A stretch of DNA of 52,272 nt from CALROG01 sp943369755 (GCA_943369755.1 CALROG020000030.1:1-52272), one strand, 5' to 3'. Shown: positions 17,791-27,857, counted from the first letter of the stretch. A program made the numbers and translations. Notes: generated by a model not told the origin, from the sequence alone.

Positions 17791-18231
17791 ATGGCTGAAC
17801 GCACGGTTTTCCAGTCGCTTTCGCAAAAGCGCGTGATCCGTCTCGGGCCCCAGGCCACTGTGCGCGAAGCTGCGGGCGTGATGACACGCGCCTCCTGTGG
17901 CAGCGTGTTGATCATGGAGTTGCCTGACGTATTGCTGGGCATCGTCACCGAGCGCGACCTCATGACCCGGGTGTTGGCCAAGGGGCTGGACCCGGAGGCC
18001 ACCACGGTTCGCAGCGTCATGACCTCCAACCCGATCTGCGTGCCGCCCGAGACCCGTGTCTCCGAGGCGGTGCTGATCATGATCGAGAAGGGTTTTCGGC
18101 ACTTGCCCATCGTTGGGCCGGGCCATCGCGTTCTGGGGGTGTTTTCGGTGCGCGACGCCTTGCCCCGCGAGATCGGCAGCGCCCTGAACCTTGCCGAGTT
18201 CAACGACCGGGTGAACGACGCCTTGGGTTAG
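17791..18231 (+). CDS. CBS-domain pair protein
   Basis: 146 residues made almost wholly of two CBS motifs (TVREAAGVMTRASCGSVLIME…LLGIVTERDLMTRVL and RVSEAVLIMIEKGFRHLPIV…VLGVFSVRDAL). Such stand-alone pairs bind adenosyl ligands (AMP, ATP, NAD or SAM) and act as energy sensors. ATG 17791 has AAAGGAG six bases upstream; an in-frame GTG at 17770 has no such site. It lies 39 bp after the oxidoreductase operon on the same strand, so it may be co-transcribed and regulate that enzyme, but this is unproven. Confidence 0.85.
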   Translation: MAERTVFQSLSQKRVIRLGPQATVREAAGVMTRASCGSVLIMELPDVLLGIVTERDLMTRVLAKGLDPEATTVRSVMTSNPICVPPETRVSEAVLIMIEKGFRHLPIVGPGHRVLGVFSVRDALPREIGSALNLAEFNDRVNDALG

Positions 18232-18262
18232 CGCGCAGTCATTCGCGCGCTTGTTCGCCCCG

Positions 18263-18817
18263 TCACTCAGCGCGTTTGGCGCGGGCTCTTTCTTCCAGCA
18301 GTTGCTGCTGCTCGACTTCTTCGCGGCTGCGCCGGGTATTGCGCGCCTCATATCGACTGCGGGCCTCAACGGCCTGCGCGCTTGACCATGCCGCCCAGCC
18401 TGAGCGTTCGCCAGTAACGTTTTCCAGACTGATGCAGTCCACCGGGCAAACCGGAATGCACAGCTCACAGCCGGTGCAATAGGGCTCGATCACGGTGTGC
18501 ATCAGCTTGTTGCTGCCCAAGATGGCGTCGGTGGGGCAAGCCGCAATGCACAGCGTGCAGCCAATGCACCAGGCCTCGTCGATGACGGCCAGCATTCTTG
18601 GGCCTTCGCTGCCGTTGTCCGGGTTCAGAGGCAGGGCCGCACGGCCAGTGATCGTGGCCAGGCGTGCAATGCCTTGCACACCGCCCGGCGGGCACTGGTT
18701 GATGGCGGCTTCACCGCTGGCAATGGCAGCGGCGTAGGCCGCGCAGTCCGGGTAGCCGCAGCGCGTGCACTGCGTTTGCGGCAGCGCCGCGTGGATCAGC
18801 GCGGCAAACGGGCTCAC
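18263..18817 (-). CDS. rsxB: RsxB/RnfB-like iron-sulfur protein lacking the membrane anchor
   Basis: About 184 residues from GTG 18817. Cys17, 20, 25 and 42 form the RnfB-type cluster domain (CTRCGYPDC…CPPGG). Two ferredoxin motifs follow (CIGCTLCIAACP and CTGCELCIPVCPVDC), then a charged Arg/Glu-rich tail. RnfB of the Rnf/Rsx complex normally starts with a transmembrane helix; none is present and no other rnf genes are nearby. It may be a soluble electron carrier or part of a complex encoded elsewhere. The GTG start overlaps the TGA stop of phaZ (GTGA), implying translational coupling. The frame stays open far upstream but there it only overlaps phaZ. Confidence 0.82.
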   Translation of the reverse strand: MSPFAALIHAALPQTQCTRCGYPDCAAYAAAIASGEAAINQCPPGGVQGIARLATITGRAALPLNPDNGSEGPRMLAVIDEAWCIGCTLCIAACPTDAILGSNKLMHTVIEPYCTGCELCIPVCPVDCISLENVTGERSGWAAWSSAQAVEARSRYEARNTRRSREEVEQQQLLEERARAKRAE

Positions 18818-20199
18818 CGACGCCGGGCAGCAGCCTTTTTTGCCACCGGCTTCGCCACAGTTTTTGCAACTGGTTTTGCTACTGTTTTTGTAGTGGCTGG
18901 GGCAGTTTTGGTGCGGGCTGCAGCCTGTTTTGGCTGGTTTCCGTGCGCCAGAATAAAGGCCTTGACCTGCGGGTAGACCAGATCGCGCCAGCGCCGGCCA
19001 CTGAAGATGCCGTAGTGGCCCGCACCCTTGACTTCCAGGTGCTGCTGGCGTGACTTGGGCACGCCGGAGCACAGGCCATGGGCGGCTTCGGTCTGGCCTG
19101 CACCCGAAATGTCGTCAAGCTCGCCTTCGACAGTGAGGTGGGCTGTGGTGGTGATGTCTTGCGGGCGCACGCGCTCCAGTTTGCCGTTGACACTCTTCAC
19201 ATCCCAGGTGCCATTGACCAGCGCGAACTCCTGGAACACCACCTTGATGGTCTCAAGGTAGTAGTCGGCGTCCATGTCGAGCACCGCGTTGTATTCGTCG
19301 TAGAACTTGCGGTGCGCTTCGGTGCTGGTGTCGTCGCCCTTGATCAGGTCCTTGAAGTAGTCGTAATGGCTCTTCATGTGCTTGTCGGGGTTCATGGCGA
19401 CAAACCCGGTGTGCTGCAAAAAGCCCGGGTACACGCGGCGGCCCGCGCCGGGGAAGTTGCTGGGCACGCGGAAGATCACGTTGTTCTCAAACCAGCTATG
19501 GCTTTTGTTCATGGCCAGGTTGTTAACCGCCGTGGGCGACTTGCGCGCGTCGATCGGGCCACCCATCATGGTCATGGTCAGTGGCGTGGTCTCGCCCCGG
19601 CTGGCCATCAGTGACACTGCCGCCAGAACCGGCACGGTGGGCTGGCACACGCTGATAATGTGGCAGTTGCCGTAAATGCCCTGCAGGTGGCGGATGAACT
19701 CCTGCACATAGTTCACGTAGTCGTCGAGGTGGAACTCACCTTCAGACAGCGGCACGGTGCGGGCGTTCTTCCAGTCGGTGATGTAGACCTTGTGGTCTTT
19801 GAGCATGGTGCGCACCGTGTCGCGCAGCAGCGTGGCGTAGTGGCCCGACAGCGGTGCCACGATCAGCACGGCAGGCTGGCCCTTGAGCCTGGTCAAAGTG
19901 GCCGGGTCGTCGGTAAAGCGCTTGAAGCGGCGCAGTTCACAGAATGGCTTGTCCAGTTCCACCCGCTCGTGGATAGCCACTTCCGTGCCCTCCACATTCA
20001 CGGTACGCAGGGCGAATTCGGGCTTTTCATAGTCCTTGCCCAAGCGGTACATCAAGTCGTAGCCGGCTGATACGCGTTGGGCAAAAGGGTTCTGGCCAAA
20101 GGGCGAGAGTGGGTTGCTATACAGCTTGGCTGCAGCCTGCGCGAAGTCGGCAAAAGGCTCCATCAGGGAGCGCTGGGTTTCATAGATCTGATAGAGCAT
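18814..20199 (-). CDS. phaZ: Intracellular polyhydroxyalkanoate depolymerase
   Basis: About 461 residues. The N-terminus MLYQIYETQRSLMEPFADFAQ and the region around Cys185 (ISVCQPTVPVLAA) match intracellular PHB depolymerases, in which Cys replaces the Ser nucleophile of alpha/beta hydrolases. It should mobilise stored polyhydroxybutyrate in the cytoplasm. The C-terminus (about 415-461) is a low-complexity Ala/Lys/Thr tail (KPVAKTVAKPVAKKAAARRR) of histone-H1/phasin-like character; part of it is encoded by a dispersed repeat at 18878-18933. ATG 20199 fits the family start better than an in-frame GTG at 20208, although GAAGG lies closer to the GTG. A TTGCA-A-TGCAA dyad lies upstream. Confidence 0.92.
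   Translation of the reverse strand: MLYQIYETQRSLMEPFADFAQAAAKLYSNPLSPFGQNPFAQRVSAGYDLMYRLGKDYEKPEFALRTVNVEGTEVAIHERVELDKPFCELRRFKRFTDDPATLTRLKGQPAVLIVAPLSGHYATLLRDTVRTMLKDHKVYITDWKNARTVPLSEGEFHLDDYVNYVQEFIRHLQGIYGNCHIISVCQPTVPVLAAVSLMASRGETTPLTMTMMGGPIDARKSPTAVNNLAMNKSHSWFENNVIFRVPSNFPGAGRRVYPGFLQHTGFVAMNPDKHMKSHYDYFKDLIKGDDTSTEAHRKFYDEYNAVLDMDADYYLETIKVVFQEFALVNGTWDVKSVNGKLERVRPQDITTTAHLTVEGELDDISGAGQTEAAHGLCSGVPKSRQQHLEVKGAGHYGIFSGRRWRDLVYPQVKAFILAHGNQPKQAAARTKTAPATTKTVAKPVAKTVAKPVAKKAAARRR
18878..18933 (+). repeat. Dispersed palindromic repeat inside phaZ
   Basis: Contains GCTACTGTTTTTGTAGT followed by GGCTGG, then GCGGGCTGCAG. It matches the repeats at 48711-48769 and 50990-51048 (opposite strand). 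On the minus strand it encodes ARTKTAPATTKTVA in the depolymerase tail. Confidence 0.8.
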
Positions 20200-20224
20200 G
20201 GGGAGCACCGACCTTCACAAATTG

Positions 20225-20235
20225 TTGCAATGCAA
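20225..20235. promoter_or_regulatory. TTGCA-A-TGCAA dyad upstream of phaZ, candidate PHB-regulator site
   Basis: A perfect 5-bp inverted repeat with a single central base, about 25 bp before the phaZ start and in the divergent gap towards the dioxygenase gene. GCA/TGC-rich dyads are bound by PhaR-type regulators of PHB genes. The assignment is inference. Confidence 0.4.
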
Positions 20236-20328
20236 TATAACAGTTGTATGCGGCGTCTGAGTGGAGTGGAAACACCAATACGGTGCGCTTGCTGTCACTT
20301 TGATGCAGGCTTTGCAGCGAAACTTTTA

Positions 20329-20344
20329 GGATGCCACAGCATCC
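20329..20344. promoter_or_regulatory. Hairpin/dyad upstream of the dioxygenase gene
   Basis: GGATGC-CACA-GCATCC is a perfect 6-bp stem with a 4-base loop, 42 bp before ATG 20387. It is not followed by a T-run on either strand, so an operator or leader hairpin is likelier than a terminator. A TATAAA at 20355-20360 could be a -10 box. Confidence 0.3.
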
Positions 20345-20386
20345 AAAAAATTGGTTATAAATAGAAACTACTCTTTTAAGGCCCAG

Positions 20387-21232
20387 ATGACCTCGTTCCT
20401 GCCCGTTGCCGAACTCGACAAGCTGTCGATACTTGAAAAAAGCCCGCGCATGCCTGTGCTGTTTCTGGGCCACGGCAGCCCTATGAACGCGATTGAGGAC
20501 AACGACTACCGGCGCAGCTGGCAGGCGCTGGGTGCCGAGTTCGGCGGCCAGTACCCCCAACCCCAGCTCATCCTGTGCATTTCGGCGCACTGGCTCACCC
20601 GGGGCTGGTGGCTGACGGCGATGGACAAACCCAAGACGATCCACGACTTTGGCGGGTTCCCGCAAGCGCTGTTTGACCAGCAATACCCCGCGCCCGGCGC
20701 ACCACGGGTGGCCCAGCAGATCAGCCAGGGCATCACAGCGCCGCCCGTCGGGCTGGATGTAGCCGAGTGGGGTTTGGACCATGGCAGCTGGTCGGTACTC
20801 AAGCCCATGTTCCCCAAAGCCGATGTGCCGGTGATTCAGCTCAGCATGGACTACAGCCGAGCGCCCGCCGAACATTACGCGCTGGGCCAGCAACTCAGGG
20901 GCTTGCGTGATCGCGGCGTTCTGATTGTGGGCAGCGGCAATATCGTGCACAACTTGCGTGCCATGCGCCGTGATGCGCCTTCAAGTCAGGGCTATGACTG
21001 GGCAATGGAGTTTGACGCAGTGGTTGCGGGCCAGTTAGAGCGTGGCCAGCTCGCGGCGCTGGCTGAGTTTCAGCAGCTTGGTACCGTGGCCCAGCAGGCC
21101 CACCCGACCTGGGAGCATTATTTGCCGCTGCTGCATGCTGCCGGCGCGGCAGACTCATCCGACCCGGTGCGCTTCTTTAATACCGACTACCAAAGCGCGT
21201 CAATTTCCATGCGCTCGGTGGTCTGGGGCTGA
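20387..21232 (+). CDS. ygiD: DODA-type extradiol ring-cleavage dioxygenase family protein
   Basis: About 281 residues of the LigB/4,5-DOPA dioxygenase superfamily. Metal-ligand His motifs are seen in LFLGHGSPMNAI and LCISAHWLTRGW, with GLDHGSWSVLKPMFP and SGNIVHNLRAM further on. Members cleave catechol-like rings with non-haem Zn or Fe; the physiological substrate is usually unknown. ATG 20387 follows AAGG and gives the family N-terminus; a TTG at 20351 is also in frame. It is transcribed divergently from phaZ and converges on the permease gene. Confidence 0.87.
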   Translation: MTSFLPVAELDKLSILEKSPRMPVLFLGHGSPMNAIEDNDYRRSWQALGAEFGGQYPQPQLILCISAHWLTRGWWLTAMDKPKTIHDFGGFPQALFDQQYPAPGAPRVAQQISQGITAPPVGLDVAEWGLDHGSWSVLKPMFPKADVPVIQLSMDYSRAPAEHYALGQQLRGLRDRGVLIVGSGNIVHNLRAMRRDAPSSQGYDWAMEFDAVVAGQLERGQLAALAEFQQLGTVAQQAHPTWEHYLPLLHAAGAADSSDPVRFFNTDYQSASISMRSVVWG

Positions 21233-21249
21233 AATCTGCGGACGTAGTC

Positions 21250-21942
21250 TCAGGCCAGCGCGCGCACCACCAGACTGCTGCCGGTCAGCAGCAGCACGCC
21301 ATACAGCACCTGCATGAGACGCTGGCGGTCCAGCCGCAGTGTGATGCGGTGGCCCAGGTACAGGCCCAGCGCCACAGCCGGCAGCAGGCACAGCACCAAC
21401 AGCAGCAGTTGGGCGTCAAAGTAGGCTCCCGCCAGCGTGAACAAACCCACCCGGATGAACGAGCTGACGGTCAGCACGGCGTTCTGGGTGGCGCGGACTT
21501 GCAGGGGGTCGTGAATGCGTCGGGTAAGGTACATCGAATAGACCCAGCCGCCCGCACCAAACAGTGCGCTGAGCACACCGCCCGCGCCGCCATACCACCA
21601 GGCCCAGTGCGACATCAAACCGGGCTTGGCGGCCTTGCTGCGCAGGCCATTGAGCGCATAAAGCACCACAAATACACCGAGCAGCAGCATCAGTGTCTTG
21701 ACCGGCACCGCAAACAGAACCCAGGCCCCGAAGGCGCTACCCAGCAGCATTGCAGGCACCAGCCGCCAGACTTCGGCTCGCACCACCTGGGGCCCCAGCC
21801 GAAAGCCACTGGCGCTGGCAGCGATGAAATCGGTCATGGCCAAAGCCGGGACGACAGTGGATACCGCCAGCCCATGGGCCAGCACCGGAGCGGCCACCAA
21901 GGTGGTGCCAAAACCGACCATGCCGAACACCAGGTAAGCCAC
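21250..21942 (-). CDS. TauE/SafE family permease
   Basis: About 230 residues with six to seven hydrophobic helices (AYLVFGMVGFGTTLVAAPVLAHGL at the start, GGVLSALFGAGGWVYSMYL in the middle), typical of the TauE/SafE (DUF81) sulfite/organosulfonate exporter family. Substrate unknown. The only plausible codon at the N-terminus is GTG 21942. The frame continues open upstream to the aminotransferase stop (TPDFSILVLAEPTLV…), which would complete a longer first helix, but it offers no ATG, GTG or TTG. The gene is 45 bp downstream of the aminotransferase gene and may be read through from it. Confidence 0.8.
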   Translation of the reverse strand: MAYLVFGMVGFGTTLVAAPVLAHGLAVSTVVPALAMTDFIAASASGFRLGPQVVRAEVWRLVPAMLLGSAFGAWVLFAVPVKTLMLLLGVFVVLYALNGLRSKAAKPGLMSHWAWWYGGAGGVLSALFGAGGWVYSMYLTRRIHDPLQVRATQNAVLTVSSFIRVGLFTLAGAYFDAQLLLLVLCLLPAVALGLYLGHRITLRLDRQRLMQVLYGVLLLTGSSLVVRALA

Positions 21943-21987
21943 GACCAGCGTGGGCTCGGCAAGGACAAGGATGCTGAAATCAGGCGT

Positions 21988-23184
21988 TTACATCACCTTG
22001 GCAATGCACTGGCAGACGTAGTCCACATTCTTGCTGTTCAGCGCTGCCACGCACATGCGGCCGGTATCGGTGCCGTACACGCCGAACTCGGTTCGCAGGC
22101 GAACCATCTGGTCTTTGGACAGCCCGGAGTAGCTGAACATGCCAATCTGGTCGGTGATGAAGCTCATGTCCTGCTGGACTCCGGCGGCCTTCAGGCCGTC
22201 GACCAGCTTTTGCCGCATGGCCTTGATGCGCATGCGCATTTCGGCCAGCTCTTCTTCCCACTGGGCGCGCAACTCGGGGGTGTTCAGCACCATGGCGACC
22301 ACCGTGGCACCGTGGATTTGCGGGTTGCTGTAGTTGGTGCGAATGACGACCTTGAGCTGGCTCATCACGCGGTCAGCGTCTTGTTTGCTGGCGCACAACA
22401 CGCTCAAGGCACCCACACGCTCACCGTACAGGCTGAAGCTCTTGGAAAACGAGGTGGAGACAAAAAACTCCAGGCCGGCTGCAACGAACTTGCCAATCAC
22501 GGCACCGTCTTGCTGGATACCGTGGCCAAAGCCCTGATAGGCCATGTCCAGGAACGGTGTCAGGTTGCGGGCTTTGACGGCGGCCACCACCTGGTCCCAC
22601 TGTGCGGGCGTAATGTCATAGCCGGTGGGGTTGTGGCAGCACGCATGCAGCACGACGATGGTGCCGGCGGGCGCGGCGTTCAGCGCGCCCAGCATGCCGT
22701 CGAAGTTGATTCGGCGGGTGCTGGCGTCGTAGTAGGGGTACGACTCGACCACAAAGCCTGCCGCAGAGAACAGGGCGCGGTGATTCTCCCAGCTTGGGTC
22801 GCTGATCATGACCTTGGCCTGCGGGCTGAGTTTCTTGAGAAAGTCGGCACCGATCTTCAGGCCACCGGTGCCGCCAATGCCTTGCGCCGTGACGACGCGG
22901 CCACTGGTGACTGGCTCGCTGTCTGCGCCGAACACCAGCGCCTTGACGGCAGCGTCGTAGGCGGCCACGCCGTCCATTGGCAGGTAGCCACGCGGCTTGG
23001 GGGAGTCGGTCATCTGTTTCTCGGCAGTCTGCACGCACTTGAGCAGAGGCAGCTTGCCGTTGTCGTCGAAATACACGCCTACGCCCAGGTTCACCTTGTT
23101 CGGGTTGGTGTCGGCATTGAACTGCTCGTTGAGGCCCAGGATCGGGTCGCGCGGGGCCATTTCGACGGCGGTGAACAGAGACAT
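21988..23184 (-). CDS. tyrB: Aromatic amino acid / aspartate aminotransferase (class I)
   Basis: 398 residues, the usual length of the AspC/TyrB family. Landmarks are LNEQFNADTNPNKVNLGVGVY near the N-terminus, the pyridoxal-phosphate Lys in STSFSKSFSLYGERVG, HACCHNPTGYD, and the substrate-binding Arg in a GRMCVAALN context. It transfers amino groups between aspartate or aromatic amino acids and 2-oxoglutarate; which substrate dominates cannot be told, so the symbol is tentative. ATG 23184 has AAAGGA upstream. The frame is open a further 528 bp upstream, but that part overlaps uvrB and has no family similarity. Confidence 0.9.
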   Translation of the reverse strand: MSLFTAVEMAPRDPILGLNEQFNADTNPNKVNLGVGVYFDDNGKLPLLKCVQTAEKQMTDSPKPRGYLPMDGVAAYDAAVKALVFGADSEPVTSGRVVTAQGIGGTGGLKIGADFLKKLSPQAKVMISDPSWENHRALFSAAGFVVESYPYYDASTRRINFDGMLGALNAAPAGTIVVLHACCHNPTGYDITPAQWDQVVAAVKARNLTPFLDMAYQGFGHGIQQDGAVIGKFVAAGLEFFVSTSFSKSFSLYGERVGALSVLCASKQDADRVMSQLKVVIRTNYSNPQIHGATVVAMVLNTPELRAQWEEELAEMRMRIKAMRQKLVDGLKAAGVQQDMSFITDQIGMFSYSGLSKDQMVRLRTEFGVYGTDTGRMCVAALNSKNVDYVCQCIAKVM

Positions 23185-23292
23185 GAATATCCTTTGGAAA
23201 GTTGTCAGTAGCGGGATTCCCGGGGCTCGGTTAGCCTTGCGGGTTATCCCTGATTTTACCCGGCAGCTTGTGCCCGGGTTTACGAGAGCGCC

Positions 23293-25395
<2,103 letters not shown>

Positions 25396-25489
25396 GTCAC
25401 GAGGGCATTGCCGTCATCCCGTAAAACGCATAGGGGGAAATAGTGACCGGACAGTCTAGGTAGTCGAGCAAAATCATGGGGATTGAGTT

Positions 25490-25514
25490 ATACTTGACTT
25501 AATTACTCAAGAAC
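25490..25514. promoter_or_regulatory. IscR-type operator overlapping a TATACT -10 box
   Basis: ATAC-TTGACT-TAATT-ACTCAAG fits the type 1 IscR site pattern (ATASYYGACT…AGTCRR) at most positions. TATACT at 25489-25494 is a plausible -10 box, so bound [2Fe-2S]-IscR would block polymerase. This implies autorepression of the isc operon. Confidence 0.65.
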
Positions 25515-25561
25515 AAGCCGAAAGTAAAGAAAGGCCAGTCCGGCGACGGGCTTGGCGAGGG

Positions 25562-25626
25562 CCCGGGAAGCCGGGTAATGGGTGGAGACGGGGTCTCAGT
25601 CGCCTTGTGGCGCTGGGTAGTTTTTT
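25562..25626 (+). promoter_or_regulatory. Structured iscR leader with three hairpins and a T-run
   Basis: Three successive stems lie between the operator and iscR: CCCGG-GAAG-CCGGG (25562-25575), GAGAC-GGG-GTCTC (25585-25597), and AGtCGCC-TTGT-GGCGCT (25598-25614, one bulge), followed after six bases by T6 (25621-25626). The last could act as a weak terminator/attenuator. The iscR ribosome site AAGGAG is at 25644-25649. Confidence 0.4.
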
Positions 25627-25655
25627 GGCGAAGCCGAGCATTTAAGGAGCTTGCA

Positions 25656-26192
25656 ATGCGTCTCACGACCAAAGGCCGATTTGCGGTCACCGCGATGATT
25701 GACCTGGCCCTGCGCCAGAACAATGGGCCCGTCACGCTGGCGGCGATCAGCCAGCGTCAGCAGATTTCTTTGTCTTATCTTGAGCAACTGTTCGGCAAGC
25801 TGCGCCGCCATGAGCTGGTCGAGTCCACCCGTGGCCCGGGTGGCGGCTATACCTTGGGGCGCAAGGCGGCCGATATCACAGTAGCCGACATCATTGTTTC
25901 GGTGGACGAACCGATCGACGCGACCCAATGCAGTGGCAAGGAAAACTGCCTCGGTGACGGTGGCCGTTGCATGACCCACGAGCTCTGGGCTTCGCTGAAC
26001 CAGCGCATGGTTGAGTTTCTTGATTCCGTGAACCTGCAAAAGCTGGTGGACGAGCAACTCGCCAAGGGCATCCAGATCGAAGACAAGCCAGCCGTCAAGC
26101 GCGCCATCTCGGCTCAACCGGTCGTCAAGCCGATCCGCGTGAACGCGCCCAACTCTGTGTTTGCACTGGGCAGCATGTTCGCCAAGTCCTGA
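25656..26192 (+). CDS. iscR: Fe-S cluster-responsive regulator IscR
   Basis: 178 residues of the Rrf2 family. The winged helix-turn-helix is MRLTTKGRFAVTAMIDLAL…ISLSYLEQLFGKLRRHELVESTRGPGGGY. The three cluster Cys are in CSGKENCLGDGGRC, with the distal His ligand in MTHELW. Holo-IscR represses the isc operon at type 1 sites such as the one at 25490. ATG 25656 has AAGGAG six bases upstream; the frame extends 78 bp upstream without family similarity. First gene of the ISC operon. Confidence 0.97.
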   Translation: MRLTTKGRFAVTAMIDLALRQNNGPVTLAAISQRQQISLSYLEQLFGKLRRHELVESTRGPGGGYTLGRKAADITVADIIVSVDEPIDATQCSGKENCLGDGGRCMTHELWASLNQRMVEFLDSVNLQKLVDEQLAKGIQIEDKPAVKRAISAQPVVKPIRVNAPNSVFALGSMFAKS

Positions 26193-26230
26193 GTCCTTCT
26201 GTTTTTTCTGCCAGCAGTACCAAGCCAGCC

Positions 26231-27451
26231 ATGGACGTCACACCACACTTCCCCATTTACATGGACTACAGCGCCACCAACCCCTGCGACCCGCGGGTGG
26301 TGGACGCCATGATTCCCTGGTTGCGTGAGCATTTCGGCAACCCCGCGTCACGCAGCCATGCCTGGGGCTGGGAGGCCGAAGCCGCCGTCGAGCAGGCTCG
26401 CGGTCATGTGGCCGCGTTGGTCGGTGCCGACCCGCGCGAAATTGTCTGGACGTCAGGCGCGACCGAGTCCAACAACCTTGCCCTGAAGGGTGCGGCGCAC
26501 TTCTACAAGACCCGTGGCAAGCACCTCATTACGGTGAAGACCGAGCACAAAGCGGTGCTGGACACCATGCGCGAGCTGGAACGCCAGGGGTTTGAGGTTA
26601 CTTACCTGGACGTGCAGGAAGATGGCCTGGTTGATCTGGACAAGTTCAAGGCTGCAATCCGGCCAGACACCATCGTGGCCAGCGTGATGTTCGTGAACAA
26701 CGAGATCGGGGTGATTCAGGACATTGCCGCATTGGGTGCAATTTGCCGCGAAAAGGGCGTGATCTTTCACGTTGACGCGGCACAGGCAACGGGCCGTGTT
26801 GACGTCGATCTGGCCACCTTGCCAGTGGACTTGATGAGCCTTACCTCGCACAAAACCTATGGCCCCAAGGGCATTGGTGCGCTGTATGTGCGCCGCAAGC
26901 CGCGCGTGCGCATTGAAGCGCAAATGCATGGCGGTGGCCATGAGCGCGGCATGCGCTCGGGCACGCTGCCCACCCACCAGTGCGTGGGCATGGGTGAGGC
27001 TTACCGTATCGCCAAGGCGGAAATGCACGAAGAGAACCAGCGCATCCGCGCGCTGCATGAACGAATGCTCAAGGGCCTGCAAGGCATCGAGCAGGTGTTC
27101 ATCAATGGTCACGCTGAACGGCGGGTTCCGCACAATCTCAACATGAGCTTCAACTATGTTGAAGGCGAGTCGCTGATCATGGGCATCAAGGGGCTGGCGG
27201 TGTCGTCGGGCTCGGCCTGCACGTCGGCGTCTCTGGAGCCCAGCTATGTGCTGCGCGCCCTGGGCCGCAGCGACGAACTGGCGCACAGCAGCCTGCGCAT
27301 GACCATCGGGCGCTGGACGACCGAGGCAGAAATTGACTACGCCATCTCCACCATTCAGCAAAATGTTGCCAAGCTGCGCGACCTGAGCCCGCTGTGGGAG
27401 ATGTACCAGGACGGTGTTGATATTTCCACGATCCAGTGGACTGCGCATTGA
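26231..27451 (+). CDS. iscS: Cysteine desulfurase IscS
   Basis: 406 residues. The pyridoxal-phosphate Lys lies in SLTSHKTYGPKGIGALY, and the persulfide-carrying Cys in the flexible loop SSGSACTSASLEPSYVLRALG. Other landmarks are PIYMDYSATNPCDPRV and TSGATESNN. It supplies sulfur from cysteine for Fe-S assembly on IscU and for tRNA thiolation. The C-terminal SPLWEMYQDGVDISTIQW is the IscU-contact tail. It lies 38 bp after iscR. Confidence 0.98.
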   Translation: MDVTPHFPIYMDYSATNPCDPRVVDAMIPWLREHFGNPASRSHAWGWEAEAAVEQARGHVAALVGADPREIVWTSGATESNNLALKGAAHFYKTRGKHLITVKTEHKAVLDTMRELERQGFEVTYLDVQEDGLVDLDKFKAAIRPDTIVASVMFVNNEIGVIQDIAALGAICREKGVIFHVDAAQATGRVDVDLATLPVDLMSLTSHKTYGPKGIGALYVRRKPRVRIEAQMHGGGHERGMRSGTLPTHQCVGMGEAYRIAKAEMHEENQRIRALHERMLKGLQGIEQVFINGHAERRVPHNLNMSFNYVEGESLIMGIKGLAVSSGSACTSASLEPSYVLRALGRSDELAHSSLRMTIGRWTTEAEIDYAISTIQQNVAKLRDLSPLWEMYQDGVDISTIQWTAH

Positions 27452-27463
27452 AGGACTATTGCC

Positions 27464-27850
27464 ATGGCTTACTCTGAAAAGGTCGTTGACCACTACGAAA
27501 ACCCCCGTAACGTCGGCTCTTTTGACAAAGGCGACGACACCGTGGGGACCGGCATGGTTGGTGCACCGGCATGCGGCGACGTGATGAAGCTGCAGATCAA
27601 GGTCAACCCGCAAACCGGGGTGATCGAGGACGCGCGTTTCAAAACCTACGGCTGCGGCTCGGCCATTGCTTCAAGCTCGCTGGTGACCGAATGGGTCAAG
27701 GGCAAGACGCTGGACCAGGCGGCTGCTCTCAAGAACAGCCAGATTGCCGAAGAACTGGCGCTGCCGCCAGTGAAGATCCATTGCTCCATCCTGGCGGAAG
27801 ACGCCATCAAGGCCGCAGTGGACGACTACAAGAAGAAGCACACGCACTGA
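27464..27850 (+). CDS. iscU: Fe-S cluster scaffold IscU
   Basis: 128 residues. The three cluster-ligand Cys are in GAPACGDVMKL, TYGCGSAIASSSL and KIHCSILAEDAI, with the invariant Asp in the first motif. The HscA-binding motif LPPVK is present. Clusters are built here with sulfur from IscS and transferred with help of HscA/HscB. Twelve bp after iscS, with GAAGGA as ribosome site. Confidence 0.98.
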   Translation: MAYSEKVVDHYENPRNVGSFDKGDDTVGTGMVGAPACGDVMKLQIKVNPQTGVIEDARFKTYGCGSAIASSSLVTEWVKGKTLDQAAALKNSQIAEELALPPVKIHCSILAEDAIKAAVDDYKKKHTH

Positions 27851-27857
27851 TCTCCCG

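Noticed and set aside
18818..19072. N-terminal extension of the RsxB-like protein
   Set aside because: It overlaps phaZ in another frame and lacks similarity to RnfB; GTG 18817 with a GTGA overlap fits better.
23185..23292. LexA/SOS box in front of uvrB
   Set aside because: No CTGT-N8-ACAG-like sequence was found in the gap.
25440..25470. Second IscR site (GAC…AGTC) upstream of the first
   Set aside because: The half-site spacing is one base short and the flanks do not match the consensus.
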